The notes: generated by a model not told the origin, from the sequence alone. A stretch of 64,000 nt of DNA from an uncultured Eubacteriales bacterium (GCA_934466515.1 CAKSLH010000003.1:62001-126000), one strand, 5' to 3'. Shown: positions 26,160 to 34,722, counted from the first letter of the stretch. Translations and numbers: made by a program.

Positions 26160-26666
26160 CTATTTCTTCCTCTCGAAAAAATTATATTTTTTCACTGTGA
26201 AATAAAGCGGAACTCCGAGAAGCGCCACAACCGCCGCCTCGCCGAGCATTACATAAAGCGAGGAAAGCAAAAATCCCGTCTGTTCTCCCACGCTTAAAAA
26301 AATCGAAATCTCCGCGCCTACCGTAAATCCGTTTATCACAACCGGCGAAAGCAGGGAAAGAAGCGGAATATTTTTTAATTTTACATTTCTTAAAAGATAT
26401 GTAACGCATGAGGCGGCAAGTGTAGCCCCCGTGCCGAAAATCATATCAATCGGATTAAAAGAAGCGATATTTGAAATAAGACAGCCCACAGTAAGCCCCG
26501 GGATTGCCGCAGGGGTAAAAAGCGGCAGAATTGTCAGCGCCTCGGAAACGCGGAACTGAATCGGTCCGTAAGCAAGTCCGAAAATATTGCTGATAAAAGT
26601 AAGCGCTATATACGCCGCCGCTATAACGGCTCCCCAAACTGTATTCATTGTATTTTTCTTAAGCAT
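26160..26666 (-). CDS. queT: QueT-family transporter (probable queuosine precursor uptake)
   Basis: The 168-residue integral membrane protein has about five membrane segments. It shows features typical of the QueT family, a substrate-binding component of ECF-type transporters: GAVIAAAYIALTFI, GPIQFRVSEALTILPLF near residue 40, and PAAIPGLTVGCLISNI. These proteins import a 7-deazaguanine precursor of queuosine. It lies 12 bp after rnhA, at the end of the lexA-rnhA-queT operon. No preQ1 riboswitch is seen upstream. Repeat copy D lies at its 3' end. Confidence 0.85.
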   Translation of the reverse strand: MLKKNTMNTVWGAVIAAAYIALTFISNIFGLAYGPIQFRVSEALTILPLFTPAAIPGLTVGCLISNIASFNPIDMIFGTGATLAASCVTYLLRNVKLKNIPLLSLLSPVVINGFTVGAEISIFLSVGEQTGFLLSSLYVMLGEAAVVALLGVPLYFTVKKYNFFERKK

Positions 26667-26678
26667 TTTTATTTTTCC

Positions 26679-27128
26679 TTATTGTAAATTTTCATAAGCC
26701 TTGACCGCAAGCCTGTCGCACCGCTCGTTTTCGGGGTGCCCTGCATGGCCCTTGACCCAGACTATATCCACATCGTGAATGTCGGTAAGCCTTAAAAGCT
26801 CCTCCCAAAGGTCGGGATTAAGAGCGGGCTTTTTGTCCGCCTTTCGCCAGCCGTTTTTCTGCCATGAGCGCGCCCAGCCCTTGCTCAGTCCGTCGCTTAC
26901 ATACTTAGAATCGGTGGTAAGCGTGACATGGCAGGGCTCTTTTAAGGCCTTAAGCCCCATTATAACGGCTGTCAGCTCCATGCGGTTATTTGTGGTGCTT
27001 TTTTCTCCGCCCGAAAGCTCGCGTTCGCTTTGTCCGTAGCGAAGAACAGCTCCCCAGCCGCCTTTTCCGGGGTTGCCAGAGCAGGCGCCGTCGGTAAAAA
27101 GCTCAACATGTTTTTTCATTTCTTTCAT
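26679..27128 (-). CDS. rnhA: Ribonuclease HI
   Basis: The 149-residue protein is a standard RNase HI with the catalytic carboxylates in ELFTDGACSGNPGKGGWG, NNRMELTAVI, LTTDSKYV and GHPENERCD. It cleaves RNA in RNA-DNA hybrids. The ATG at 27128 follows the lexA stop codon directly; an ATG three codons downstream is an alternative. It is co-transcribed with lexA and queT. Confidence 0.95.
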   Translation of the reverse strand: MKEMKKHVELFTDGACSGNPGKGGWGAVLRYGQSERELSGGEKSTTNNRMELTAVIMGLKALKEPCHVTLTTDSKYVSDGLSKGWARSWQKNGWRKADKKPALNPDLWEELLRLTDIHDVDIVWVKGHAGHPENERCDRLAVKAYENLQ

Positions 27129-27728
27129 TTATTTATACCTTCGAAAACAGCCGATAACCTTTCCTAAAATTGCGGGCTTTTCGGGAATAATAGGCTCGAA
27201 ATCGGGGTTTTCCGGCATAAATATAACAGTTCTGTCGGGCTTTATAATAAGCCTTTTAACGGTCGCACTGTCCTCAATCATACCTATAACAATATCTCCG
27301 CTTTTGCATGCGGCATTTTTATCGGCGATAACGATATCTCCGTTTAAAATTCCTGCGTTTTTCATGCTTTCGCCTTTGACATTAAGCGCGAAAAGACCTT
27401 CGGCGGACTTTGTCGGATAAGGAATATAGTCCTCAATTTCCTCTACCGCCAAAATCGGCTGACCTGCCGTTACCTTGCCTACAAGCGGAACCATAGAGGA
27501 ATCGCCCTCTTTTTCGATTTTAATGGCTCTTGAAAATCTTGCGTCCCTCGATATGTAGCCCTCTTCCTCAAGCCTGTTTAAAACGGCATGCACCGAAGAG
27601 GTGGATTTAATACCCGTTGCCGCGCAGATCTCCCTGACGGTCGGCGGAATGCCCTCGCCCGATTTTTTTACAAGAAAATCATAAACCGCCCTTTGATTTT
27701 CGGTAAGCGGTGCCCTTTGCTCTTTCAT
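27129..27728 (-). CDS. lexA: LexA SOS repressor
   Basis: The 199-residue LexA has an N-terminal winged helix (TENQRAVYDFLVKKSGEGIP, VREICAATGIKSTSSVHAVL), the Ala-Gly self-cleavage site in GKVTAGQPI, and the Ser/Lys dyad in KGESMKNAGI and ATVKRLI. It represses DNA damage genes and is cleaved with RecA help. A CGAAC-N4-ATTCG box overlaps its own promoter, so it is autoregulated, and rnhA and queT should also respond because they follow without a promoter. Confidence 0.96.
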   Translation of the reverse strand: MKEQRAPLTENQRAVYDFLVKKSGEGIPPTVREICAATGIKSTSSVHAVLNRLEEEGYISRDARFSRAIKIEKEGDSSMVPLVGKVTAGQPILAVEEIEDYIPYPTKSAEGLFALNVKGESMKNAGILNGDIVIADKNAACKSGDIVIGMIEDSATVKRLIIKPDRTVIFMPENPDFEPIIPEKPAILGKVIGCFRRYK

Positions 27729-27741
27729 CGGATTTCCCTCC

Positions 27742-27789
27742 CGAACATTTATTCGGTTTTATTATAGCATCTTTTTTTATGACTTTCAA
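27742..27789 (-). promoter_or_regulatory. lexA promoter with SOS box
   Basis: TTGAAA (27784-27789) and TATAAT (27761-27766) on the minus strand are 17 bp apart. CGAACATTTATTCG at 27742-27755 matches the Gram-positive SOS box CGAAC-N4-GTTCG with one base changed and lies just downstream of the -10, where bound LexA would block transcription. Confidence 0.82.
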
Positions 27790-27793
27790 GGAT

Positions 27794-28150
27794 TTAAGAG
27801 GCTTTAGTGAAAATTTCTTTTATTCCGAGGATTATAAGAAAGCCGCCGAAAATTTTTCCCGCAAGAGCGCCTCCTATAAATTTAAGTGCGAAAATTCCTG
27901 CCGCTGCGCCCAAAAGACCGCCGGCCGCAAAGGGCAGAGTTATTTTCCACTTGATTTTTTTCTTTATTGCGTAAATAATAACCGCGAGAGTTCCTATGGG
28001 GATAAAAAACAAAAGATTTATTCCCTGAGCCTTAAGCTGAGAGGTGTCCGTGAAAACGGCGAGGTACATTATAAGCACCGCTCCGCCGCCTAAGCCCATT
28101 CCGCCGATTATCCCTGAAAAAAGCCCTGCTAAAAGGGCGGCGATATTCAT
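27794..28150 (-). CDS. TSUP (TauE/SafE) half-size permease, second subunit
   Basis: The 118-residue protein has four membrane segments. It opens LLAGLFSGIIGGMGLGGGAVLIMYL, the Gly-rich signature repeated in each half of TauE/SafE permeases, which are normally about 250 residues with eight segments. With the upstream half it forms a complete permease-like set. Starts and stops overlap as ATGA. The family exports sulfite, organosulfonates or related anions; the substrate here is unknown. Confidence 0.8.
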   Translation of the reverse strand: MNIAALLAGLFSGIIGGMGLGGGAVLIMYLAVFTDTSQLKAQGINLLFFIPIGTLAVIIYAIKKKIKWKITLPFAAGGLLGAAAGIFALKFIGGALAGKIFGGFLIILGIKEIFTKAS

Positions 28151-28512
28151 TTAAGCAGCAGGCGCACGCCTGCATATATCATAAAAGCTCCGAAAATTCT
28201 TTTTAGCCAAAGAGGGGAAATTTTTCTTATAATAACCGTACCTAAAAGCGAGCCTAAAAGCCCCGTGGGAATATAAGAAAAACTGTCGGAAATTTTAACA
28301 TATCCATTTTTTAAATACATAAATGCGCTTAAAACCGTTATCGGCAAAATTATGGCAATAGCGTTCGCATGAGCAGACTTCTGGTCAAGTCCGCTCTTTT
28401 TAAGCAGAGGAACCGCTACCATACCTCCGCCCGCGCCGAAGCAGCCGTTTACAGCGCCGATAAGAGTGCCGAGTCCGATATTTTTAAAAAGCTTAACTGT
28501 TTTTCTTTTCAT
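28147..28512 (-). CDS. TSUP (TauE/SafE) half-size permease, first subunit
   Basis: The 121-residue protein has four membrane segments and the matching half-repeat signature GAVNGCFGAGGGMVAVPLL. Both halves have their own start and an intact stop, so the pair looks like two genuine subunits rather than a frameshifted gene. It is transcribed from the region just left of the 27-bp direct repeat at 28578, divergent from the hydrolase operon. Confidence 0.8.
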   Translation of the reverse strand: MKRKTVKLFKNIGLGTLIGAVNGCFGAGGGMVAVPLLKKSGLDQKSAHANAIAIILPITVLSAFMYLKNGYVKISDSFSYIPTGLLGSLLGTVIIRKISPLWLKRIFGAFMIYAGVRLLLK

Positions 28513-28577
28513 TCAATTCACCGCTTTTATTTTTGCCTGTAAGACTTTAAATTACACCCTCATTATAAAATATAATT

Positions 28578-28869
28578 AAAAAACTTTTAAAAAACTCTTC
28601 TTTTGAGCGTGTCGAAAATTCGACACGCTCTTGGACGGGAATGCCGTTCGCTCGAAAATCATAGATTTTCGGACTGTACTCTATCCACGTGAGTACGCCA
28701 CCCCTGTGTTCTTGAAAAACCGCTCGTTAAGCGTTTTTTCGCCTACAAGGAGTTTTTTCGCCGCGCATGTCGCCGAAAAAACAAAAATGCGGCGTTTACG
28801 CCGCAACTCAACCTGTTTTATTTCTATTATCAAACTAAATAGAAAAAACTTTTAAAAAACTCTTCTTTT
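28578..28869. repeat. 27-bp direct repeats flanking a 238-bp hairpin-rich insert
   Basis: The 27-bp A/T-rich sequence at 28578-28604 (AAAAAACTTTTAAAAAACTC, then TTCTTTT) recurs without change at 28843-28869. Between them lies a G/C-richer segment starting with a perfect 26-base palindrome, GAGCGTGTCGAA-AA-TTCGACACGCTC (28605-28630). Further hairpins are CGAAAATC-ATA-GATTTTCG (28653-28671) and GCGGCG-TTTA-CGCCGC (28790-28805). No gene is seen here. It looks like a small non-coding insertion with a long target duplication, or a tandem duplication of the intergenic region. Confidence 0.75.
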
Positions 28870-28946
28870 TTAGGGCGCAGTTTGGTATAATAGTAAATAA
28901 TACCTTTATTGCGTGATAAATAGACTGCGCAAAAGGAGAAGATAGC

Positions 28947-29708
28947 TTGTTTATAAATTTATGCGGACTTGATATTGAATACAGTATAACGGGAAGCGGA
29001 GATATTCCCGTGATTCTTCTGCATGGGTGGGGCTCTTCGTTCGATGTTTACGGCGGCGTCACAGCGGCATTAAGCGACAGATGCACTCTTTATGCGCTTA
29101 ATTTTCCGGGATGCAAAAACAGCGAAATTATGAAAGAGCCTTGGACGCTTGACGATTACTGCAGGCTTGTAAAGGAATTTGCGGACAGCTTTGAAATTAA
29201 AAATCCCGTAATTATAGGCCACTCGCACGGCGGAAGGACCGCCTTAAAGCTTGCGGCAAGCGGAATTATAAATCCGAGCAAGCTTGTTCTTATCGACAGT
29301 GCGGGGCTAATTCCTAAAAAAAGCTTAAAGCAAAAGCTCAGGGCAAAAAGCTTTAAAATGATAAAGGGCGCGCTTTCTTTGCCTGTTATAAAAAATCATT
29401 CAAAGGCTCTGCTTGATAAGGCACGCGCTCATTACGGCTCGGCAGATTACAATGCGGCTCCGCCGGTGCTTAGAAAAACGCTGGTGTCCCTTGTCAACAC
29501 CGATTTAAGGGATATAATTCCTAATATTAAATGCCCCACCCTTTTAATATGGGGCGATAACGATACCGCAACTCCGCTGTCCGACGGGAAAACGATTGCG
29601 TCCTTAATTCCCGACAGCGGAATATGCGTGCTTAAAAACACGGGGCATTTTTCCTTTTGCGAAAAGCCCTATGACACCGCGCGAATTCTTCAGAGCTTTA
29701 TAAACTAA
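28947..29708 (+). CDS. Alpha/beta-hydrolase-fold protein
   Basis: The 253-residue protein has the oxyanion region VILLHGWGSSFDVYGG, the nucleophile elbow GHSHGGRTAL, an Asp in IWGDNDTATPLSDG and a late His in NTGHFSFCEKP. This is the classic hydrolase triad. There is no signal peptide; the substrate is unknown. The start is TTG at 28947 behind AAAGGAGAAG. It is followed closely by a Mur ligase and a Ddl-like ligase, which suggests but does not prove a peptidoglycan-related role. Confidence 0.85.
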   Translation: MFINLCGLDIEYSITGSGDIPVILLHGWGSSFDVYGGVTAALSDRCTLYALNFPGCKNSEIMKEPWTLDDYCRLVKEFADSFEIKNPVIIGHSHGGRTALKLAASGIINPSKLVLIDSAGLIPKKSLKQKLRAKSFKMIKGALSLPVIKNHSKALLDKARAHYGSADYNAAPPVLRKTLVSLVNTDLRDIIPNIKCPTLLIWGDNDTATPLSDGKTIASLIPDSGICVLKNTGHFSFCEKPYDTARILQSFIN

Positions 29709-29720
29709 GGGGGAAGCTTT

Positions 29721-31307
29721 ATGGAAAATTATAATGTGATACTTACGGTTGTTTTCACTGCCTTCTGCTTAGCAGGCGCCATGTTTTCTCTTGTCCGCCA
29801 GCTTCAGATGCTGCAGCAGAATTCTTATTTCCCGTCAAGGTATTTTAAGTGGTTAAAGGAGTCCTATTCGGTTGAATCGTCTTTATCGGTTGCGGCATTC
29901 GGGCTTTCTTCCATACTTTTCGCTTTCGGATACTATATTTTTATAACCGTGCTTTTTGCGGCTCTGCTTGTCTGGAGAATTTTCAACTGCATTTCGGTCT
30001 ATAAAAATTCGATTAAGAAAATCGTATTTACAAAGCGGATAATAAGACTTTTTGTTTCGGCAGGAATTGTTCTTGTCCTGCTTGCGGTATTGCTTAATAT
30101 AGGATTTTCAAAGACCGCCGATACTGTATTTTTCAATGTTTTCTCTTTCCTTTCCTGCCTTACGCCTGTTTTGGCCCTTGTTTCTTGGGCGATTACTCTG
30201 CCTATTGAAAAAGCCGCGGCGAAGAAATATATTGCCGACGCAAAGAAAAGGCTTGCCGAAAATAAGAATTTAAAGGTTATCGGTATTACGGGAAGCTACG
30301 GCAAAACAACCACAAAGTTTATTTTAACAAGAATTTTAAGCGAGAAATACAACACCGTCTGCACGCCTCACAGCTTTAACACACCGATGGGTGTTGTAAG
30401 AACGGTGCGCGAATATCTCCGCCCGAACACCGAAATTTTCGTCTGCGAAATGGGAGCAAAAAATATCGGGGATATAAAAGAAATTTGCGATATTGTAAAT
30501 CCGCAGTACGGAATAATTACCGCCGTCGGCGAACAACACCTTGATACCTTTAAATCGGTCGACAATGTTTTTAAAACCAAATTTGAGTTAAACGACGCGG
30601 TGCTGAAAAACGGCGGAATCTGCCTTGTAAACGGCGGAAACGAAAACATAAATAAAAGGGTAAAGCCCGATAATAACACCGTATTTTTCGGGGAAAACTC
30701 AGACTACCGCGCGGAAAACATAAGCTTTTCAAAAAACGGCACAAGCTTTGACCTTATTTTAAAAAATGACAGAATTCCCGTTTCGACAAGGCTTTTGGGC
30801 CGCCACAGCGTTACAGATATTGTAGCTTCTGCAGGCTTAGCGCATATTCTCGGCGTTTCAAACGAGGACATAGCCTTTGCGATTTCCGCACTGAAACCTA
30901 CTGAGCACAGATTAGAGCTTAAAAAATTCAAAAACGGCTCGCTTATAATTGACGACGCATATAATTCCAACCCCGAGGGCTGCATTGCGGCGGTTGAAAC
31001 GCTGTCAAACTTTGATACAATGAAAAAAGCCGTTATAACCCCGGGCCTTATAGAGCTCGGCGAAAAGGAGCATGACTGCAATTTTAATTTCGGCACTGCC
31101 TGCGCCAAGGTTTGCGATTTTATAATTCTTGTAGGCGAAAGGTACTGCGCCCCTGTAAAAGAAGGCGCTTTGAAATCAGGGTTTGACAAAGAAAAGCTTT
31201 TTGAAGCAAAGAGCTTTTCGCAGGCTCTCGAAATATTTTTAAGTCTTGCGGACGAAAACACCGTCTGCCTGCTTGAAAACGATTTACCCGATAACTATTT
31301 AAAATAA
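29721..31307 (+). CDS. MurF-like Mur ligase with an N-terminal membrane domain
   Basis: The 528-residue protein has about five membrane segments in its first 170 residues and then a Mur ligase ATPase core: VIGITGSYGKTTTKFIL (P-loop), NTPMGVVRTVREYL, FVCEMGAKNIGDIKEI and TEHRLELKKF with DDAYNSNPEGC. It resembles MurF (adds D-Ala-D-Ala to the UDP-muramoyl-tripeptide), but the usual soluble N-terminal substrate domain is replaced by membrane segments. It sits 9 bp upstream of a Ddl-like gene, which supports a D-Ala-D-Ala-related reaction. Whether it is the main MurF or an accessory ligase cannot be told. Confidence 0.8.
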   Translation: MENYNVILTVVFTAFCLAGAMFSLVRQLQMLQQNSYFPSRYFKWLKESYSVESSLSVAAFGLSSILFAFGYYIFITVLFAALLVWRIFNCISVYKNSIKKIVFTKRIIRLFVSAGIVLVLLAVLLNIGFSKTADTVFFNVFSFLSCLTPVLALVSWAITLPIEKAAAKKYIADAKKRLAENKNLKVIGITGSYGKTTTKFILTRILSEKYNTVCTPHSFNTPMGVVRTVREYLRPNTEIFVCEMGAKNIGDIKEICDIVNPQYGIITAVGEQHLDTFKSVDNVFKTKFELNDAVLKNGGICLVNGGNENINKRVKPDNNTVFFGENSDYRAENISFSKNGTSFDLILKNDRIPVSTRLLGRHSVTDIVASAGLAHILGVSNEDIAFAISALKPTEHRLELKKFKNGSLIIDDAYNSNPEGCIAAVETLSNFDTMKKAVITPGLIELGEKEHDCNFNFGTACAKVCDFIILVGERYCAPVKEGALKSGFDKEKLFEAKSFSQALEIFLSLADENTVCLLENDLPDNYLK

Positions 31308-31330
31308 AACTTTAAGTGAGGTCCTTTCTG

Positions 31331-32518
31331 ATGAAAACAAACATGGCGGTATTTTTCGGTTGCCGCTCGGTTGAGCATGAGGTTTCTGTAATTTCCGCGG
31401 TTCAGGCGATGAACGCAATTGACCGCAGTAAATACGAGGTCATTCCCGTTTATGTAACAAAGGACGGCGAAATGTTTACTTCTCCTTTGCTTTTTGATAT
31501 TGAAAGCTTTAAGGGAAATCTTGACGAGCTTGTAAAAAAATGCGAGCAGGTAACCTTTATAAGGCTTAAAAACAAAACCGTTATGAGAACTCTTGTTTCC
31601 GGTTTTTTTAAGAAAAGCAAGGATACCGTTATTGATTTAGCCTTCCCTATCGTTCACGGAACAAACTGCGAGGACGGAACAATGGCAGGTTATTTTGAGT
31701 TTTTAAATCTGCCGTATATCAGCTGCGATATAATTTCAGCCGCTGTAGGAATGGATAAGGCGGTTTTTAAAAGCGTTCTTAAATCGGCAGGTCTGCCCGT
31801 GCTTGACTGCATGACCTTCCGTTCAAGAGAGTATAGCGCCGAAAAGGAGCATTTTATCAAGGCGATAGGAGAAAAGATAGGCTATCCGCTTATAATAAAG
31901 CCAGCAAATTTAGGCTCAAGCGTAGGAATTACCAAGGTTAATAACGAAAGCGAGCTTGAAAGCGCAATTTCCCTTGCCGCGTCCTTTGCGGAAAAAATTC
32001 TCGCCGAAAGAGCGGTTGAGAATTTAAGGGAAATAAACTGCTCTGTTTTAGGCGACGCTGACAGCTGTATCGCAAGCGTTTGCGAGGAGCCATTTATGCA
32101 CGATGAAATTCTTTCTTATGCGGATAAATATGAGGGAAATTCAAAATCTAAGGGAATGGCTTCCTTAGGCAGAAAAATTCCTGCCGACATAAGCGAGGAG
32201 CTTTCCGAAAAAATAAGAGGACTTTCGGTCGATATTATGAAAGCGACGGGTTCAAGCGGAGTTGTAAGAATAGATTATCTTCTCGACTCAAAGTCGGGCG
32301 AGGTTTTCGCAAACGAGATAAACACTATCCCCGGTTCTCTTGCGTTTTACCTTTGGGAGGCTTCCGGAATTAAGTATACCGAGCTTATTGACAGGCTTGC
32401 GGATATCGCATTTAAAAGACAAAGAAACCGTGATAACCTCACATTTACTATAAAAACAAATATCCTCTCCGGAGCAAGCTTCGGCTCTAAGGGTGCTAAG
32501 GGGTCTAAATTTTCATGA
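31331..32518 (+). CDS. ddl: D-alanine-D-alanine ligase-like ATP-grasp enzyme
   Basis: The 395-residue ATP-grasp protein starts TNMAVFFGCRSVEHEVSVIS, the Ddl N-terminal motif, followed by FPIVHGTNCEDGTMAGYFEF, KPANLGSSVGITKV, VRIDYLLD and NEINTIPGSLAFYLWE at the ligand-binding and Mg sites. It joins two D-Ala residues for peptidoglycan synthesis. It is somewhat longer than typical Ddl and ends in a short Gly/Ser/Lys tail. The ATG at 31331 behind GTGAGGT is preferred over GTG 31316. It overlaps the next gene by four bases. Confidence 0.88.
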   Translation: MKTNMAVFFGCRSVEHEVSVISAVQAMNAIDRSKYEVIPVYVTKDGEMFTSPLLFDIESFKGNLDELVKKCEQVTFIRLKNKTVMRTLVSGFFKKSKDTVIDLAFPIVHGTNCEDGTMAGYFEFLNLPYISCDIISAAVGMDKAVFKSVLKSAGLPVLDCMTFRSREYSAEKEHFIKAIGEKIGYPLIIKPANLGSSVGITKVNNESELESAISLAASFAEKILAERAVENLREINCSVLGDADSCIASVCEEPFMHDEILSYADKYEGNSKSKGMASLGRKIPADISEELSEKIRGLSVDIMKATGSSGVVRIDYLLDSKSGEVFANEINTIPGSLAFYLWEASGIKYTELIDRLADIAFKRQRNRDNLTFTIKTNILSGASFGSKGAKGSKFS

Positions 32519-33690
32519 CAAAGCTTTTAATGAGGCTTTTTGTAAAAAAAGGCGCAGATGAGCGGCAAAGCGTGGGAACGCTCGGCTCGGCAGTAGGCAT
32601 TGCCTGCAATTTTCTGCTTTTTGCAATAAAGCTTGCGGTAGGCTTTGCGGCGTCAAGCATATCGGTAATTGCGGACGGACTTAATAACCTTTCGGACATG
32701 GGCTCTTCGGTTATAACGGCAATAGGCTTTAAGCTGTCTGCCAAGCCTGCCGACAGAGAGCACCCGTTCGGTCACGGAAGAATGGAATATATTTCCGCTT
32801 TTACGGTTTCGTTTATTATTCTTACAGTCGGCGCGGAGCTTTTTATAAATTCCGTAAAACGGCTCATTAGCGGAGCAAAAACGCCCGAATGCCCTTTAAT
32901 TTTATTTGCGGTGCTTGCCGTTTCGGTCTTACTTAAGCTGTGGATGTATTTCTTTAACCGAAGGCTTGCAAAGAAAATTGATTCTGCGGCGCTTTTGGCT
33001 ACAGCCTCCGACAGCCTAAACGATTGCTTTACGACCTCTGCGGTTTTGCTTTCTGCCGTGATACTTAGGATTTTCCCCGATATCCCGTTTGACCTTGACG
33101 CTGTGATAGCTATAGGCGTTTCGGCATTTATCATAAAATCGGGAATTTCTTCATTAAAGGACACCTTAGGTGAAATTTTGGGCACGCCTCCGAGCGCGGA
33201 AGAAATTAAAAATATTGAAAACGAAATAATGAAGTTCGACGGATTTTTAGGAATTCATGATCTTATTGTGCATAACTACGGGCACGGGCGCGAATTCGCC
33301 TCGGTTCATGTAGAGGTTCCGCAGAATGTAAATCTTGCCGAGTGCCACGAAAAGGTCGATTTATGCGAGAAAGTCGTCAGCGAAAAAACAGGCGTTAATC
33401 TTGTTATACATATAGACCCTGTCGACACCGACGATGAAAATGTTGCGAAAACCAAAGAAGAGATTTCAAAAATTGTTAAAGCAATTGATTCAAGGCTTTC
33501 AATTCATGATTTTCGGATGACGCCCGCAGGCAAGCTTAACACTAATTTGATTTTTGATATCGTTATTCCGAGCGACTTTAAAATGAAGCCCGAGGAGCTT
33601 AAAAAAGCAGTAGGTCTCGAAGCAAAAAAGATAAATTCTACCTATAACTGCATTATTACGATAGACCATGACTTTACGGGCGAATTATAA
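32515..33690 (+). CDS. Cation diffusion facilitator with duplicated C-terminal domain
   Basis: The 391-residue protein has six membrane segments in the first 205 residues with metal-site motifs DGLNNLSDMG and DSLNDCFTT and the loop HPFGHGRMEYI, all typical of CDF exporters of Zn, Fe, Mn or Cd. The cytoplasmic part is longer than usual and appears to hold two copies of the ZT-dimer fold: FLGIHDLIVHNYG...SVHVEVP and RLSIHDFRMTPAG...FDIVIP. The metal is unknown. It is translationally coupled to ddl. Confidence 0.87.
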   Translation: MTKLLMRLFVKKGADERQSVGTLGSAVGIACNFLLFAIKLAVGFAASSISVIADGLNNLSDMGSSVITAIGFKLSAKPADREHPFGHGRMEYISAFTVSFIILTVGAELFINSVKRLISGAKTPECPLILFAVLAVSVLLKLWMYFFNRRLAKKIDSAALLATASDSLNDCFTTSAVLLSAVILRIFPDIPFDLDAVIAIGVSAFIIKSGISSLKDTLGEILGTPPSAEEIKNIENEIMKFDGFLGIHDLIVHNYGHGREFASVHVEVPQNVNLAECHEKVDLCEKVVSEKTGVNLVIHIDPVDTDDENVAKTKEEISKIVKAIDSRLSIHDFRMTPAGKLNTNLIFDIVIPSDFKMKPEELKKAVGLEAKKINSTYNCIITIDHDFTGEL

Positions 33691-33785
33691 AATTAGGCAA
33701 AATAAAAATATCACTTTATTTTATTAACTGAAAATCAAAATATGATTTAAATACTCAAAAAATTTCCGAATAAATTAAATAAATA

Positions 33786-33814
33786 TTGACTAAACGCGCA
33801 TTTTTGATTATAAT
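33786..33814 (+). promoter_or_regulatory. Promoter of the amino-acid ABC transporter operon
   Basis: TTGACT (33786-33791) and TATAAT (33809-33814) are spaced by 17 bp, 37 bp before the start codon. No known riboswitch motif was recognised between them and the gene. Confidence 0.8.
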
Positions 33815-33851
33815 ATCTACTATGAAAATTTGAAAAAAGGAATGTTTTTAG

Positions 33852-34634
33852 ATGAAAAAGTTTTTAGCACTTACTATGAGCGTTCTCATGGTTGCGGCTG
33901 CATTCGCAGGCTGCGGAACCAAGAAGGACGATTCTTCAAAAGGCGACAAGAAATCCTCAAAGGTTTGGGTCATTGCTACCGATACCGCGTTCAACCCCTT
34001 TGAGTATACCGACGCTTCGGGCAACTTCGTAGGAATAGATGTTGATGTTCTTGCTGCAATTGCCAAGGATCAGAAATTTGAATACAAGCTCAATTCCCTC
34101 GGTTGGGACGCTTCGATTGCCGCTTGTCAGGCAGGTCAGGCGGACGGAATGATCGCCGGCGCTTCCATCACCGAAAAGAGAAAAAATGAAGGTTGGATCT
34201 TCTCCGACGGATATTACACCGCAACTCAGTGCATGACCGTTGCAAAGGATTCCGATATTAAATCGTTTGACGATCTTAAGGATAAAACAGTTGCTGTTAA
34301 AACCGGTACTTTAGGCGCAACCTATGCAGAAAGCCTTAAGGATAAATACGGATTTAAGATTACATATCTTGAGGATTCACCGACTGTTTATCAGACCGTT
34401 ATCGGCGGTCAGGCAGCGGCGCTCTTTGAGGACACCCCTGTTATGAAGGCTTCTATTAAGACCGGAAACCTTGCGCTTAAGGTTGTTGACGGCTCTGAAA
34501 ACGAAGGCGCTCCTTACGGACTTGCAATCTTCAATAAAGACAATCAGGAATTCCTTGACCTTTTCAATGCGGGTCTTAAGAATATCAAAGCAAGCGGAGA
34601 ATACGATAAGATTATCGAAAAATATCTCGGCTGA
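33852..34634 (+). CDS. Polar amino-acid ABC transporter, substrate-binding lipoprotein
   Basis: The 260-residue protein has a lipoprotein signal (MKKFLALTMSVLMVAAAFAG-C, lipid-modified Cys at 21), a Ser/Lys/Asp linker, and a type II periplasmic-binding fold with DTAFNPFEYTDASGNFVGID, as in the glutamine, cystine and basic amino acid binders. The exact amino acid cannot be read reliably. It is followed by a stem-loop and then the permease and ATPase genes. Confidence 0.9.
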   Translation: MKKFLALTMSVLMVAAAFAGCGTKKDDSSKGDKKSSKVWVIATDTAFNPFEYTDASGNFVGIDVDVLAAIAKDQKFEYKLNSLGWDASIAACQAGQADGMIAGASITEKRKNEGWIFSDGYYTATQCMTVAKDSDIKSFDDLKDKTVAVKTGTLGATYAESLKDKYGFKITYLEDSPTVYQTVIGGQAAALFEDTPVMKASIKTGNLALKVVDGSENEGAPYGLAIFNKDNQEFLDLFNAGLKNIKASGEYDKIIEKYLG

Positions 34635-34685
34635 GACTTGATTTGACAGTCCTTTAAAGCTGTCGGACTTATTTAAAATATGGTT

Positions 34686-34722
34686 GCGGAGCACCGTAGA
34701 AAAAATACGGTGTTCCGCTTTT
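34686..34722 (+). terminator. Intra-operon stem-loop after the binding-protein gene
   Basis: GCGGAGCACCGTA pairs with TACGGTGTTCCGC (one G-T pair) and is followed by TTTT. It lies between the binding-protein and permease genes, where a partial terminator or 3'-end stabiliser gives more binding protein than permease. Confidence 0.75.

Noticed and set aside
26100..26297. Open frame at the end of repeat copy D
   Set aside because: It is repeat sequence running antisense into queT, with no coding character.
26667..27128. preQ1 riboswitch for queT
   Set aside because: queT starts 12 bp after rnhA within an operon, and no preQ1-like short leader hairpin is present before lexA either.
33691..33785. 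Extra small gene before the amino-acid binding protein
   Set aside because: The stretch is A/T-rich with frequent stops in all frames and shows only the promoter.
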